Positions 26,131-36,496 of a stretch of DNA of 64,000 nt are shown in pieces; position 1 is the first letter of the stretch, and every line of letters starts with the position of its first letter. The translations under genes were made by a program, and so were the position numbers. The stretch is from Myxococcales bacterium. Lineage in GTDB: Bacteria > Myxococcota_A > Polyangia > Polyangiales > Polyangiaceae. Location of the stretch: NCBI GenBank assembly GCA_004193285.1, contig SECP01000032.1, positions 34,262-98,261 of the forward strand. The letters run 5' to 3'. Under the pieces are notes generated by a model. The model was not told the origin of the DNA. It did not search any database and saw only the letters and a list, made by a program, of their open reading frames with translations.

Positions 26131-26715
26131 CTAGGCGCCCGCTCGCGACGCGGCGGCCTCACGGCCTTCGCTCCGCTCGCTCGTTTCCAGCGAGCGAATC
26201 ACTTTTGCGGGCATGCCCGCGGCCAGGACGTTGGGCGGGATGTCGCGGGTGACGACGCTGCCCGCCCCGACGACGCTGTTCTTACCAACCGTTACTCCTG
26301 GGAGCACGATGACCCGCGCCGCCAGCCACACGTTGTCCTCCAGCACCACCGGCTGCGGCTCGGGCTCCTCGTCCCTTCGGTCCGGAGCGATGCCGTGAAA
26401 GGAGTTGTCCATCAGGATCACCTGTGAACCGATGTTGCAGCGCGCGCCGATGCGCAAGAGCTTGGTGGCCGCTAGCGAGGTGCCGTGGTTCACGAGCACG
26501 CGGTCGCCGATCTCCAGCGTGCCGTTCGGCCCCACCCCGATCTCCAGAGTCGAAACGACCGAGGAAAAGCGCACCCGATCCCCCACGTACAAGCTGCCGA
26601 AATTACTAACGAGGGGTGTACCCCAAAGTCGCACTCTGGGGCCGAGCGTGAGCGCGGAGCGAAAGTAGTAACGTGCTCGCAACACTGCGGCGGCGTCGCT
26701 AAAAATGCTCACCAT
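26131..26715 (-). CDS. LbH acyltransferase (WcaF/maltose acetyltransferase type)
   Basis: 194 residues from ATG 26715; a TTG at 26751 would add 12. Hexapeptide coil from LYVGDRVRFSS through LEIGDRVLVNHGTSL, catalytic-type His in MDNSFHGIAPD, VWLAARVIVLPGVTVGKNSVVGAGSVVTRDIPPNVLAAGMPAKVIRSL-type C-terminus as in serine/sugar acetyltransferases. First gene of the LbH - small protein - polymerase - Wzz unit. Confidence 0.88.
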   Translation of the reverse strand: MVSIFSDAAAVLRARYYFRSALTLGPRVRLWGTPLVSNFGSLYVGDRVRFSSVVSTLEIGVGPNGTLEIGDRVLVNHGTSLAATKLLRIGARCNIGSQVILMDNSFHGIAPDRRDEEPEPQPVVLEDNVWLAARVIVLPGVTVGKNSVVGAGSVVTRDIPPNVLAAGMPAKVIRSLETSERSEGREAAASRAGA

Positions 26716-26766
26716 CGACGGAGCTTCGACAGACGGGGTAGCAGGCGTCAAGGCAACTTGCGGGTT

Positions 26767-26774
26767 GTTATAAC
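26767..26774. promoter_or_regulatory. AT-rich palindrome with -10-like sequence
   Basis: GTTATAAC, the only AT-rich element between the LbH gene (minus) and the MauG gene (plus). On either strand it supplies TATAAC, but no good -35 lies 16-18 bp away. Apart from this element I see nothing in the 242-bp gap from 26716 to 26957. Confidence 0.22.
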
Positions 26775-26957
26775 GATTTTCGCCCTCGAGAACGTAGGAA
26801 CGGGCCGGCCAGTGGCCTGACCTCCGGAAACGTCTTAAGCTTGGCCGCGCGTTGGACGCTCACGCCAGGGTGCGTGTGTGTCGACTGTTTCCTCGGGAGG
26901 CGCGGGCAACATCAATTGAACCTCGGCATTCGTTCCCCTAAGCTCTGCGAGTCCTTC

Positions 26958-28373
26958 ATGCATCGATTCGCGCTCGCCCTGCTGCTCGTCGCGTGCGGCG
27001 GCGGCCCCAAGCCCGCTGACAACCCGCCCGGCGGCACGGCAGGCAGCGGTGCAGGCGGCGGGGCAGGAACCAGCGCCACGGAAGATCCCGAGCCGGCGCT
27101 CGGCGAGCAGGAGCTCGCGATGCTCCGCTCCTTGTCGCCGTCTTCCTTACCTGCGCCGCCGGAAGACGCGACGAACAAGTACGCGGAGGACGACGCGGCG
27201 GCGCGCTTCGGGCAGGCGCTCTTCTTCGACCCCCGCTTCTCCGGGCAGCTGCTGGACGGCGACAACGACGCCAGCGAGCACGCGCTCGGCATGAAGGGGG
27301 ACGTCGGCAAGGTCGCGTGCGCGGGCTGCCACGTGCCGGAGGACGGTTTTTCGGACACTCGCACCCTGCATCGGCAGGTCTCGCTGGGAGCGGGCTGGGG
27401 GCTGCGGCGCGCTCCCTCGCTGCTGGACTCCGCGCAGAGCCGTCTTCTCATGTGGGACGGGCGTCGTGACTCGTACTTCGCTCAGGCCTTCGGGGTGCTC
27501 GAGAACGAGGTGGAGATGAACAGCTCGCGGCTGTTCGCGGCCCACCAGGTGTTCACGAACCACCGGCAGGAGTACGAGGCCATCTTCGGCCCGCTGCCCC
27601 CGCTGGACGACGCGACGCGGTTCCCGCAGCTCTCCGCCTTGCAGACTGGCTGCCGCAGCCTGGACCGCAACAACAAATGCGTGGGCGTGCGCCGCGGCGC
27701 CCCCGGGGACGGCGCGGAGTTCGACGCGCTCCCGCCTGCGGACCAGGACGCCATCACGCGCGTGTTCGTGAACGTCGGCAAGGCGCTCGGCGCCTACGAG
27801 CGTCGGCTCACCTGCGGCGCGGCGCCGTTCGACGCTTGGATGCAGGGCAACGAAGAAGCGCTCAGCCGCGCTGCCAAGCGCGGCGCCGGCCTGTTCGTCG
27901 GCCGCGCCGGCTGCGTGAAGTGTCACTCCGGTCCTTATTTCTCCGACGAGAAATTCCACAACGTAGGGCTTCAGCCGGCGCTGGTCGCGGTCGTGTTCAT
28001 CGACGCCAACGATCAAGGCGCGAGCGCCGGGCTCACTCAGCTGCTGGAGGATCCGCTGAACTCACACGGTGGGTTCAGCGACGGCATGGACGACAGGCTC
28101 GCTCGTCAGCCGGAAGAGATGCCGCTCGGAGCCTTTCGTACGCCCCGGCTCCGCTGCGTCTCGAGCCGCCCGTCGTTCATGCACACCGCGCAGCTCCGCT
28201 CCCTGCAGGAAGTAACGGCGTTCTTCAATCGTGGGGGCGACAAATTCGGCTTTCTCGGCGCCAGCGAGCTCCAGCCCCTGGGACTGAGCGAGCGCGAGCA
28301 GGCGGATCTGGTCGCGTTTCTCGAATCGCTTTCTGGACGGGGGCCCGATGTGGCGCTGCTCGCTCCTCCTTGA
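26958..28373 (+). CDS. Di-haem cytochrome c peroxidase / MauG-family lipoprotein
   Basis: 471 residues. Lipoprotein signal ending LLLVACGGG (Cys13) and a Gly-rich linker. Two c-type haem motifs: CAGCH (121-125) and CVKCH (319-323), in the context ACAGCHVPEDGFSD and GCVKCHSGPYFSDEKFHNVG seen in MauG/CcpA proteins. RRAPSLLDSA..LLMWDGR is another family block. It should act in the periplasm, either reducing peroxide or oxidising a partner protein. The next gene starts 27 nt later with a good GAGG site, so they form one transcript. Confidence 0.9.
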   Translation: MHRFALALLLVACGGGPKPADNPPGGTAGSGAGGGAGTSATEDPEPALGEQELAMLRSLSPSSLPAPPEDATNKYAEDDAAARFGQALFFDPRFSGQLLDGDNDASEHALGMKGDVGKVACAGCHVPEDGFSDTRTLHRQVSLGAGWGLRRAPSLLDSAQSRLLMWDGRRDSYFAQAFGVLENEVEMNSSRLFAAHQVFTNHRQEYEAIFGPLPPLDDATRFPQLSALQTGCRSLDRNNKCVGVRRGAPGDGAEFDALPPADQDAITRVFVNVGKALGAYERRLTCGAAPFDAWMQGNEEALSRAAKRGAGLFVGRAGCVKCHSGPYFSDEKFHNVGLQPALVAVVFIDANDQGASAGLTQLLEDPLNSHGGFSDGMDDRLARQPEEMPLGAFRTPRLRCVSSRPSFMHTAQLRSLQEVTAFFNRGGDKFGFLGASELQPLGLSEREQADLVAFLESLSGRGPDVALLAPP

Positions 28374-28400
28374 ATCCCGCTCCATCTCCCCGAGGTCGTC

Positions 28401-30521
<2,121 letters not shown>

Positions 30522-30534
30522 TCTCCCCACCCTC

Positions 30535-31725
30535 TTGAGCAACGAACCTCTGCTCCCCAAACCCGCGCGCGGTGCGCACGTTCCGGAGCTGGACGGCGTG
30601 CGCGGGATCGCCATCCTGATGGTGATGGCGCTGCATTTCGTGTGCAGCGCCATCACGGTTCCGCAAAGCCGGCTGGAATACGTGCTGGGCCGCCTCACCG
30701 GCTACGGCGCGTGGGGCGTGGACCTGTTCTTCGTGCTTTCCGGCTTCTTGATCACGGGCATCTTGTGGGATACGCGCGGCCGGGCCGAGTATTTCAAGAC
30801 CTTTTACATGCGCCGCACCCTGCGCATCTTTCCGCTCTATTACGCGACGCTGCTCGTGCTCGTGGTGCTCTTGCCAGCAGGCCTGCTGGAGCGCTACGCG
30901 CCGGAAGCGCTGAAGATCCGCGAGCTACAGTGGTGGCTGTGGCCGTACCTGGCCAACGTCTACGTCGCCAAGCAAGGTGGCTTCGACATCCCGTACGTCT
31001 CACACTTTTGGACCCTCGCGGTCGAAGAGCACTTCTACCTCGTGTGGCCGTTCGTGGTGGGGCTGCTCTCGCGCGTCACCGTCGTGCGGGTGAGCATGGT
31101 CTCGATCGCCTTCGCGCTTATCATGCGCGCCGGCTTCGAACATTGGTACCCCGGCTCCCTTTACGGGCACGTGCTGACGCCGTTCCGCCTCGACGCGCTG
31201 TGCATCGGAGCCTTGCTCGCGCTCAGCGTGCGTGGGCCCCGCGGCATCGACGGCATGGCGCACGTCGCCAAGCGTGGCTGGCTTCCGGCGGCTTTCGGCG
31301 TGCTCGCCTGCTCGGTACTGAACGCGAAGCTCCCCGGCGTGCTCCCGGTCCAAGCGCTCCGGGAGACACTCCTCGCTCTGTTATTCGGCTTCGGCATCGT
31401 GCTCGCCAGTCACGGGGCGGGCCCGCCGCTCTTGAAGCAGACACTGCGCAGCCCCTGGCTTCGCTTCTTCGGCAAGTACAGCTACGGCTTGTATGTCTTT
31501 CACGGCATCATCGCCTACGCGCTCGGGGTGCACGGCTCCTTGCCTCTCTTCGAGCGCCTCACCGGCGGGCACCTGTCCGGCCTTTTGCTGCAGGCGCTGC
31601 TCGCGTCCTTGGCCTCGATCGGGCTCTCGGTGCTCAGCTACGAGCTGTTCGAGGAGCGCTTCCTGCGACTCAAAGAGCGCTTCGAGCCCAAGGCGGGTAA
31701 AGCCGCCAAACCCGCAGCAGTGTGA
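30535..31725 (+). CDS. Acyltransferase 3 (OafA/YrhL-type) membrane O-acyltransferase
   Basis: 396 residues from TTG 30535. About ten transmembrane helices. Family hallmarks: LDGVRGIAILMVMALHF (the conserved His), GVDLFFVLSGFLITGILWD, RRTLRIFPLYY and SHFWTLAVEEHFYLVWP. Transfers an acyl, usually acetyl, group across the membrane to a sugar. Starts 13 nt after the lipoprotein gene. Likely decorates an EPS or glycolipid. Confidence 0.93.
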   Translation: MSNEPLLPKPARGAHVPELDGVRGIAILMVMALHFVCSAITVPQSRLEYVLGRLTGYGAWGVDLFFVLSGFLITGILWDTRGRAEYFKTFYMRRTLRIFPLYYATLLVLVVLLPAGLLERYAPEALKIRELQWWLWPYLANVYVAKQGGFDIPYVSHFWTLAVEEHFYLVWPFVVGLLSRVTVVRVSMVSIAFALIMRAGFEHWYPGSLYGHVLTPFRLDALCIGALLALSVRGPRGIDGMAHVAKRGWLPAAFGVLACSVLNAKLPGVLPVQALRETLLALLFGFGIVLASHGAGPPLLKQTLRSPWLRFFGKYSYGLYVFHGIIAYALGVHGSLPLFERLTGGHLSGLLLQALLASLASIGLSVLSYELFEERFLRLKERFEPKAGKAAKPAAV

Positions 31726-31727
31726 GC

Positions 31728-32840
31728 TCACGCCGCGCGAACGTGCGCTTCGCGCAGCAGCAGGTACCGGCTCGCGAGGAAATTGACGACGGTGGCGGCG
31801 GCGATGCCACAGAGCGCCGCCAGTTGCACGGCCGGGAAGGGCAGATGCGCGACCACGAGCAGCGCGACGACGAAGTTGAGGGCTGCCCCCACCGAGGACA
31901 CCGCGACGAAGACGCCGAAGTGCTGCGGCCAGGCGAGCCTTCGCCCGTCGCTCGGGCGCAGGCGCCGGTGAAGCACGAAGTTGAAGCACATCGACGCGAA
32001 GATCGCGGCCGCCAATGCCTCGCGCACCGCGAGCCCAGCCGCAACGAGCGCGGTTAGCGCGAGCAAGTTCACGGCCGTGCCCATGCCTCCCACGAAGACG
32101 AATTGCACGAGCTGCCGCCACGCGCCGTACTTGAAGACGTACAGGCGATGCAAGTGGTGCAAATAGAGCAGTTGCTGCTCGAGGGTGAGCTTGCTGGCGC
32201 CATAGCGTCGTTGCTCGAAGTGGATGGGCGTCTCCACGACGTGCTTGCAGTCACATTTTACGATGAGCTCCAGCGCGATCTTGTAGCCGACGGGGCTCAG
32301 CTCCGTGCCGCGCTCGAACACGCGCTTCGGAAGGGCAAAGAAGCCTGACATCGGGTCGCTCACGGGCGTGAGCGGTCGGGCCAGCCACGTCGCAACGCGG
32401 CTGTTGAGCCGCCGCAACAACCCCCATTCGTCGGAGGTCGTACCGCCCGCGACGTAGCGCGAGCCCAGCACGAAATCCGCCCCGTCCTCGAGGCTGCGCA
32501 GCAACTGCGGGAGTGCTTCGGGGGGATGGCTGAGGTCCGCGTCCATGCACACGAGGACGCTGCCTCGCGCGCGTCGGAGGCCGTCCAATACCGCGGCCCC
32601 GAGCCCGCGCCTTTCGGTTCGAACGCATAGCTCCACCCACCGTTCACCGCGGCCGGCGACGAGCTCTGCGGAGCCGTCCTGGCTGTCGTCGTCCATGACG
32701 AGCACGTCGATCGGCCGCCCGGCTTTGGCCCGTACCGCCGCGATTCGGTCGAGCAAGTGCGGGAGGCTCAGCACCTCGCGGTAGGTCGGGACGACGATAG
32801 TGACGGAGCGGTCGCTCTGCTCACCGTCGTTCGTGCTCAC
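31728..32840 (-). CDS. GT2 (polyprenol-phosphate mannosyltransferase-like) fused to GtrA
   Basis: 370 residues. Residues 1-235: DPM1-type GT2 with VTIVVPTYREVLSL, VLVMDDDSQDGS, CMDADLSHPPE and PVSDPMSGFFALPK. Residues 245-365: GtrA domain of four helices (QFVFVGGMGTAVNLLALTALV, ATVVNFLASRYLLLRE). Predicted to make a polyprenyl-phosphate-linked hexose and to assist its flipping, supplying GT-C enzymes on the periplasmic side. Convergent with the acyltransferase gene, 2 nt apart. Confidence 0.92.
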   Translation of the reverse strand: MSTNDGEQSDRSVTIVVPTYREVLSLPHLLDRIAAVRAKAGRPIDVLVMDDDSQDGSAELVAGRGERWVELCVRTERRGLGAAVLDGLRRARGSVLVCMDADLSHPPEALPQLLRSLEDGADFVLGSRYVAGGTTSDEWGLLRRLNSRVATWLARPLTPVSDPMSGFFALPKRVFERGTELSPVGYKIALELIVKCDCKHVVETPIHFEQRRYGASKLTLEQQLLYLHHLHRLYVFKYGAWRQLVQFVFVGGMGTAVNLLALTALVAAGLAVREALAAAIFASMCFNFVLHRRLRPSDGRRLAWPQHFGVFVAVSSVGAALNFVVALLVVAHLPFPAVQLAALCGIAAATVVNFLASRYLLLREAHVRAA

Positions 32841-32919
32841 CGTCCAAGCATATACGCAACTAGCGGAGGCCGCTCACTGGCAAACCGAGACATTGACTCG
32901 TGCGCATCGCGCCAGCGCT

Positions 32920-34149
32920 TCATTCCGCCTGGTAGTCGAAGTCCAGCTTCAAGACCGCGTCGGCGCCGATGGGCGCGTCGCAACCATCCGTCGTCACGTA
33001 GAACGCCTTGCGCTCCGCGGAGTAAACGAAGCCTTTGATGGTGATGGGAGCCTCTTCGCCGATGGGGTCCCAGCTGAAGCCTCCGTCCGACGAGACCACG
33101 ACTCCCTGGCCTTGCAGCGCCGCCAGTCGCCCGTCGGGCAGCTCCAGAGGCGGCCGGGCCGCGCTCAGTACGCCTCCCCCGACGAGGCGCTCCCAAGTCA
33201 GGCCCTCGTCCGTGCTCTTCACGATGCCCTGGTTGCCTTCTGCGTTCCAGTAGATGGCGCCGTCCGAGGCGACGAGCGGGTCCATGTGGCCACCGATGCG
33301 ACTGACGACCTCCCAGCTGTCGCCGCCATCCGTCGTTCGGATGATACCGAGTGTCACGCCAACCACGTAGGTGTCCGCGTCCACGACGTGCACGTTGGAC
33401 GAAAAGCCGAAGCCCTCCGGCAAATTGGTGAGCTCTACCCAGGACTCCCCGCCGTCCGTCGACTTCCAGATAACGCCTGAGCGCTCGTGAGGACCGGCGA
33501 TGAGCGTCTGACGATCCGGATCGGTGAAGTCCACCGAGATGCTGTCGACGTGCTTCAGGTCGCCCAGCTGCGCAAAGTTGACTCCGCCATCCGTGGTTTT
33601 GAAACCACCCGGGCCGTTGTAAATGCCGGCTTCCCAGAAAGTGTCCGGATCCTCCGGCTCGAAATCGATGTCGCTCATGCCGTTCATGATGACGGCGGAT
33701 TGGCTGCCGGTGCCGAGCGCCGACCAAGTGCCCTCCTCGGTGCTGTGCCAGAGCCCGAACTGGTCCACGCCGAGGAGGAGCTCGTCGCGCGCGGGGTGAG
33801 CCGCGATGAAGATGACGCCGCACCCCGAAGAGCGACCCTCGAGATTGCCGACGACCGGTTGCCACGGGCGCTGCTCCGGTAACCCCGCGCCGCCGGCTCC
33901 CGCCTCACCCACTGAGGTCCCGCCGTTGTTGGAGCTACCACCGCTATTCGATTTACCGCCGTCCGTCGACGAGTTGCCGCCGCCAGGGTTGTTGTTGGCC
34001 GGCTGATCCGGACACCCCGTGTAGAAGGTGCAGGCGCTGGAGGCCGCCACCGCGAACACAGCTGCCGCCGAGCCCAGCGCCCAGCGACGGACCACCTCAC
34101 CGTCCGCAGCGCTACCGTTGCTCGTTCGCACACGCGTCCCGGTGGTCAT
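32920..34149 (-). CDS. Asp-box beta-propeller lipoprotein (sialidase/BNR-like fold)
   Basis: 409 residues from ATG 34149 (GGAAAG just upstream); GTG starts at 34161 or 34095 are possible. Lipobox-like ASSAC near residue 40, then an Asn/Gly/Ser-rich linker. At least four Asp-box motifs: STDGGESW, TTDGGDSW, STDEGLTW and SSDGGFSW, marking a multi-bladed propeller of the sialidase/Vps10/GH74 class. No catalytic Arg triad is evident, so a binding role is as likely as hydrolysis. Similar architecture to the next gene. Confidence 0.85.
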   Translation of the reverse strand: MTTGTRVRTSNGSAADGEVVRRWALGSAAAVFAVAASSACTFYTGCPDQPANNNPGGGNSSTDGGKSNSGGSSNNGGTSVGEAGAGGAGLPEQRPWQPVVGNLEGRSSGCGVIFIAAHPARDELLLGVDQFGLWHSTEEGTWSALGTGSQSAVIMNGMSDIDFEPEDPDTFWEAGIYNGPGGFKTTDGGVNFAQLGDLKHVDSISVDFTDPDRQTLIAGPHERSGVIWKSTDGGESWVELTNLPEGFGFSSNVHVVDADTYVVGVTLGIIRTTDGGDSWEVVSRIGGHMDPLVASDGAIYWNAEGNQGIVKSTDEGLTWERLVGGGVLSAARPPLELPDGRLAALQGQGVVVSSDGGFSWDPIGEEAPITIKGFVYSAERKAFYVTTDGCDAPIGADAVLKLDFDYQAE

Positions 34150-34221
34150 GGCTTTCCGCACGATTCGGCAGTCTACACGAGCGATCGGGGCGACGCTAGC
34201 GATGCACCAGCGCTCCTAGGT

Positions 34222-35463
34222 CTACGGCTCTGTCACGACTCGCCAAAGCCCCGCGCCCCAATTGGCGGAGTAGAGGACGTGATGCTTCGAGTCGTAGGCA
34301 AGCTGATTGGAACCGCGCGCGATCGGCGGCGACTTCATTGGCTTCCACGCGGTCAAGTCGCTCAGCGGCGCCATCGAGAAGGGCTGGCCTCCGCTGTCCC
34401 AAGACCACGACGCGTAGAGGTGCTTGCCGTCGTCGATCAAGACCCCGACGTTCCTCGGAGAGCCCTTCAGCGGCTCCGCCGACCACACCTTGCCGATCGG
34501 GCCGTTCTTGGGGTTGCTGGTGAAGATGCCAGCATTTCCGACACCTAGATACAGGGTGCCGTCCGGGCCAATGTGCGTGCTGCCGCCGTAGCTGCCATAC
34601 AGGCCTCCCTTCAGCGGCTGCGACCAGGTCTTGCCCGTATCCTCCGTGAAGTAGATGCCGCTGTCACACGTGTACAGGTAGCTGCTCGGCCCGAGCACGG
34701 AGAGGCTCGCGGCTTCCAACCAGCCCTTGAGATTCGCCGGACCGGGAAACATTTGCCAAGTGGTGCCGCCGTCGATCGACTTCGACAAGCAGTTGCCGGT
34801 GAACGGGGGACCGCAGTTGTCGTGGAACGTAACCGCGATGTGCTTGGGGTTGCCCTTTTCCACCGCCATGGCTTGGACGTGGTTGCTCTTGCTGACGAGC
34901 ACGTCCTTCGAGTCCGGATCGAGCGCGGTGAAGTCCACGCCCCCGTTGGTCGAGCGGTAGATGGTCGGCTCCTGACCGTAGCCGTTGTTGACGTAGATGG
35001 TGGTCGGCTTCGTCGCGGGGATGAGCAGCGCCCACGGGTCGCCGGTGCCGAGCTTTTCGCTGCCGGCGCCGGTGCTGGCTCGCTCCCAGGTCGCGCCGCA
35101 ATCTACCGAGCGATAAACGCCCGTCCCCGAGTCCCCGCCGTTCGTCTTGTTTCCGGCGGCCGCGAATACGACCCCGTCCTCCGGGCTCACGGCGACGGCT
35201 AGCGTCTCCATGTTGGGCGGATTCAGAAAGGCGGGCGGGGAGACGTTCTCCCAAGCTCCCGGCGAAGGCAGCTTGCTGCAGCTCGCCTTCGGAAGGACGA
35301 GCGCCGCCGAGGTGCCCTGGGGCTGTGCGGCCGGGGGCGCGGTGACGATGGCGGACGCATCGCGGGAGCTCACGGCCGGAGCGCCGGAACCGGAACCGCA
35401 ACCACACGCCGCTAGCAACGCGGCGCCGAGCCCCCGCGAGAACCGAGCTCGCTGAACGTTCAT
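34222..35463 (-). CDS. Asp-box beta-propeller lipoprotein, second copy
   Basis: 413 residues from ATG 35463; a GTG at 35478 is in frame. Lipobox LLAAC (Cys20). Repeats resembling the Asp box: SVDCGATW, STNGGVDF, SIDGGTTW and TEDTGKTW, spaced as in a sialidase-like or GH74-like propeller. It includes YVNNGYGQEPTIYRST and GGLYGSYGGSTHIGPDGTLYLG blade sequences. Lies 72 nt upstream of the other propeller gene on the same strand, so probably one unit. Confidence 0.85.
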   Translation of the reverse strand: MNVQRARFSRGLGAALLAACGCGSGSGAPAVSSRDASAIVTAPPAAQPQGTSAALVLPKASCSKLPSPGAWENVSPPAFLNPPNMETLAVAVSPEDGVVFAAAGNKTNGGDSGTGVYRSVDCGATWERASTGAGSEKLGTGDPWALLIPATKPTTIYVNNGYGQEPTIYRSTNGGVDFTALDPDSKDVLVSKSNHVQAMAVEKGNPKHIAVTFHDNCGPPFTGNCLSKSIDGGTTWQMFPGPANLKGWLEAASLSVLGPSSYLYTCDSGIYFTEDTGKTWSQPLKGGLYGSYGGSTHIGPDGTLYLGVGNAGIFTSNPKNGPIGKVWSAEPLKGSPRNVGVLIDDGKHLYASWSWDSGGQPFSMAPLSDLTAWKPMKSPPIARGSNQLAYDSKHHVLYSANWGAGLWRVVTEP

Positions 35464-35512
35464 GGCGAGGACCTGCACACTCGAAGGTTAGGGCCGAGCC
35501 GCGCGGCTCCGC

Positions 35513-36334
35513 TCAGAAAGTCTCGTAGCCTTTGTTCCCGATCAAGGAACGGGCAAAACGATAGCTGGAGTACGTGATCGGCGCGCTCACGGTGATGCGC
35601 TCGCGGAGCTGGCCGAGCAGATCGGTCTTGAACCAGTTGGCTTCGAACGTCACCTTCCCGTCGTTCTTCGCGAACGGATCCGGATTGTCGACGTAGCTTT
35701 CGCCGAGGGTGAGCGCGAGCATGGGGCGCGCCCGGCTGGAATAGTTGGGCATCCCGCGGTGCCAGACGGTGGACAGCCGCACGAGCACGTCCCCCTGCTG
35801 CATCGGGATGCGCTTGGCTTGCTTGTACACGCGCCCGGCCGCGAACTCCCAGTACTTGTAAAAGCGCTTGTGGGTCTTGGGCACCATGTCGATGGCGCCG
35901 TTGTGCAGCGTCGTGTCCACCACGCACACGTTCACGATCACGTAGTGATCGAGGTAGACGCCGTCCATGTGGTAGTGCTGCTCGACGCTACCCGGCAGGT
36001 TGAAGTTGCAACCCCAGCGGACCTGCTCCGGCTTGGTAGGGAATAGCTTCTGCACGAGGTCCAGCGTGCCGGTGTCGCGCAGCTCGTTCATCACCCCGCG
36101 CGCGGCTTCGCCGGGATAGCAATTGAGGTGACCACTGAGCAGGCCGCCTCCTTGAAAGCTCTCCGAGCTGGTGGACCACTCGTCGAACTCGCGAAAGAGA
36201 CGGGTCGTGACCGACGCCACCTCTTGCTTCGAGATGACGTTGGGGAGCACGAAATAGCCGTCTTCGGCGAAGGCGTGCTTGAGTGCGTCGAGGTTGGGCT
36301 TCGAAGCGGAGGCGAGGGAGCTTGCGTCGGCCAT
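35513..36334 (-). CDS. Phytanoyl-CoA dioxygenase (PhyH) family protein
   Basis: 273 residues from ATG 36334, with GAGGA nine bases upstream; a longer frame is rejected. Non-haem Fe(II)/2-oxoglutarate triad: His122-x-Asp124 in HYHMDGV and His192 in VWHRGMP; the 2-oxoglutarate Arg is in SSRARP (about 201-203). Hydroxylates an aliphatic substrate; related enzymes in polysaccharide and natural-product clusters act on sugars, amino acids or lipids. 49 nt upstream of the propeller lipoproteins on the same strand. Confidence 0.9.
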   Translation of the reverse strand: MADASSLASASKPNLDALKHAFAEDGYFVLPNVISKQEVASVTTRLFREFDEWSTSSESFQGGGLLSGHLNCYPGEAARGVMNELRDTGTLDLVQKLFPTKPEQVRWGCNFNLPGSVEQHYHMDGVYLDHYVIVNVCVVDTTLHNGAIDMVPKTHKRFYKYWEFAAGRVYKQAKRIPMQQGDVLVRLSTVWHRGMPNYSSRARPMLALTLGESYVDNPDPFAKNDGKVTFEANWFKTDLLGQLRERITVSAPITYSSYRFARSLIGNKGYETF

Positions 36335-36496
36335 GGTGAGTATCCTCGGGGGATCTGGCGTCCCGAGCGCCGCTAACCGTCGCACAACCGAGGAGCGCTG
36401 GCGACTGGCGAAACATCGGTCGTAGAGCCGGCGGCAGGGCATTACGTCGTGGTCGAAATCCGAGCTTCGGCCTCGTGCTATCTCACGGGCTCCGAG

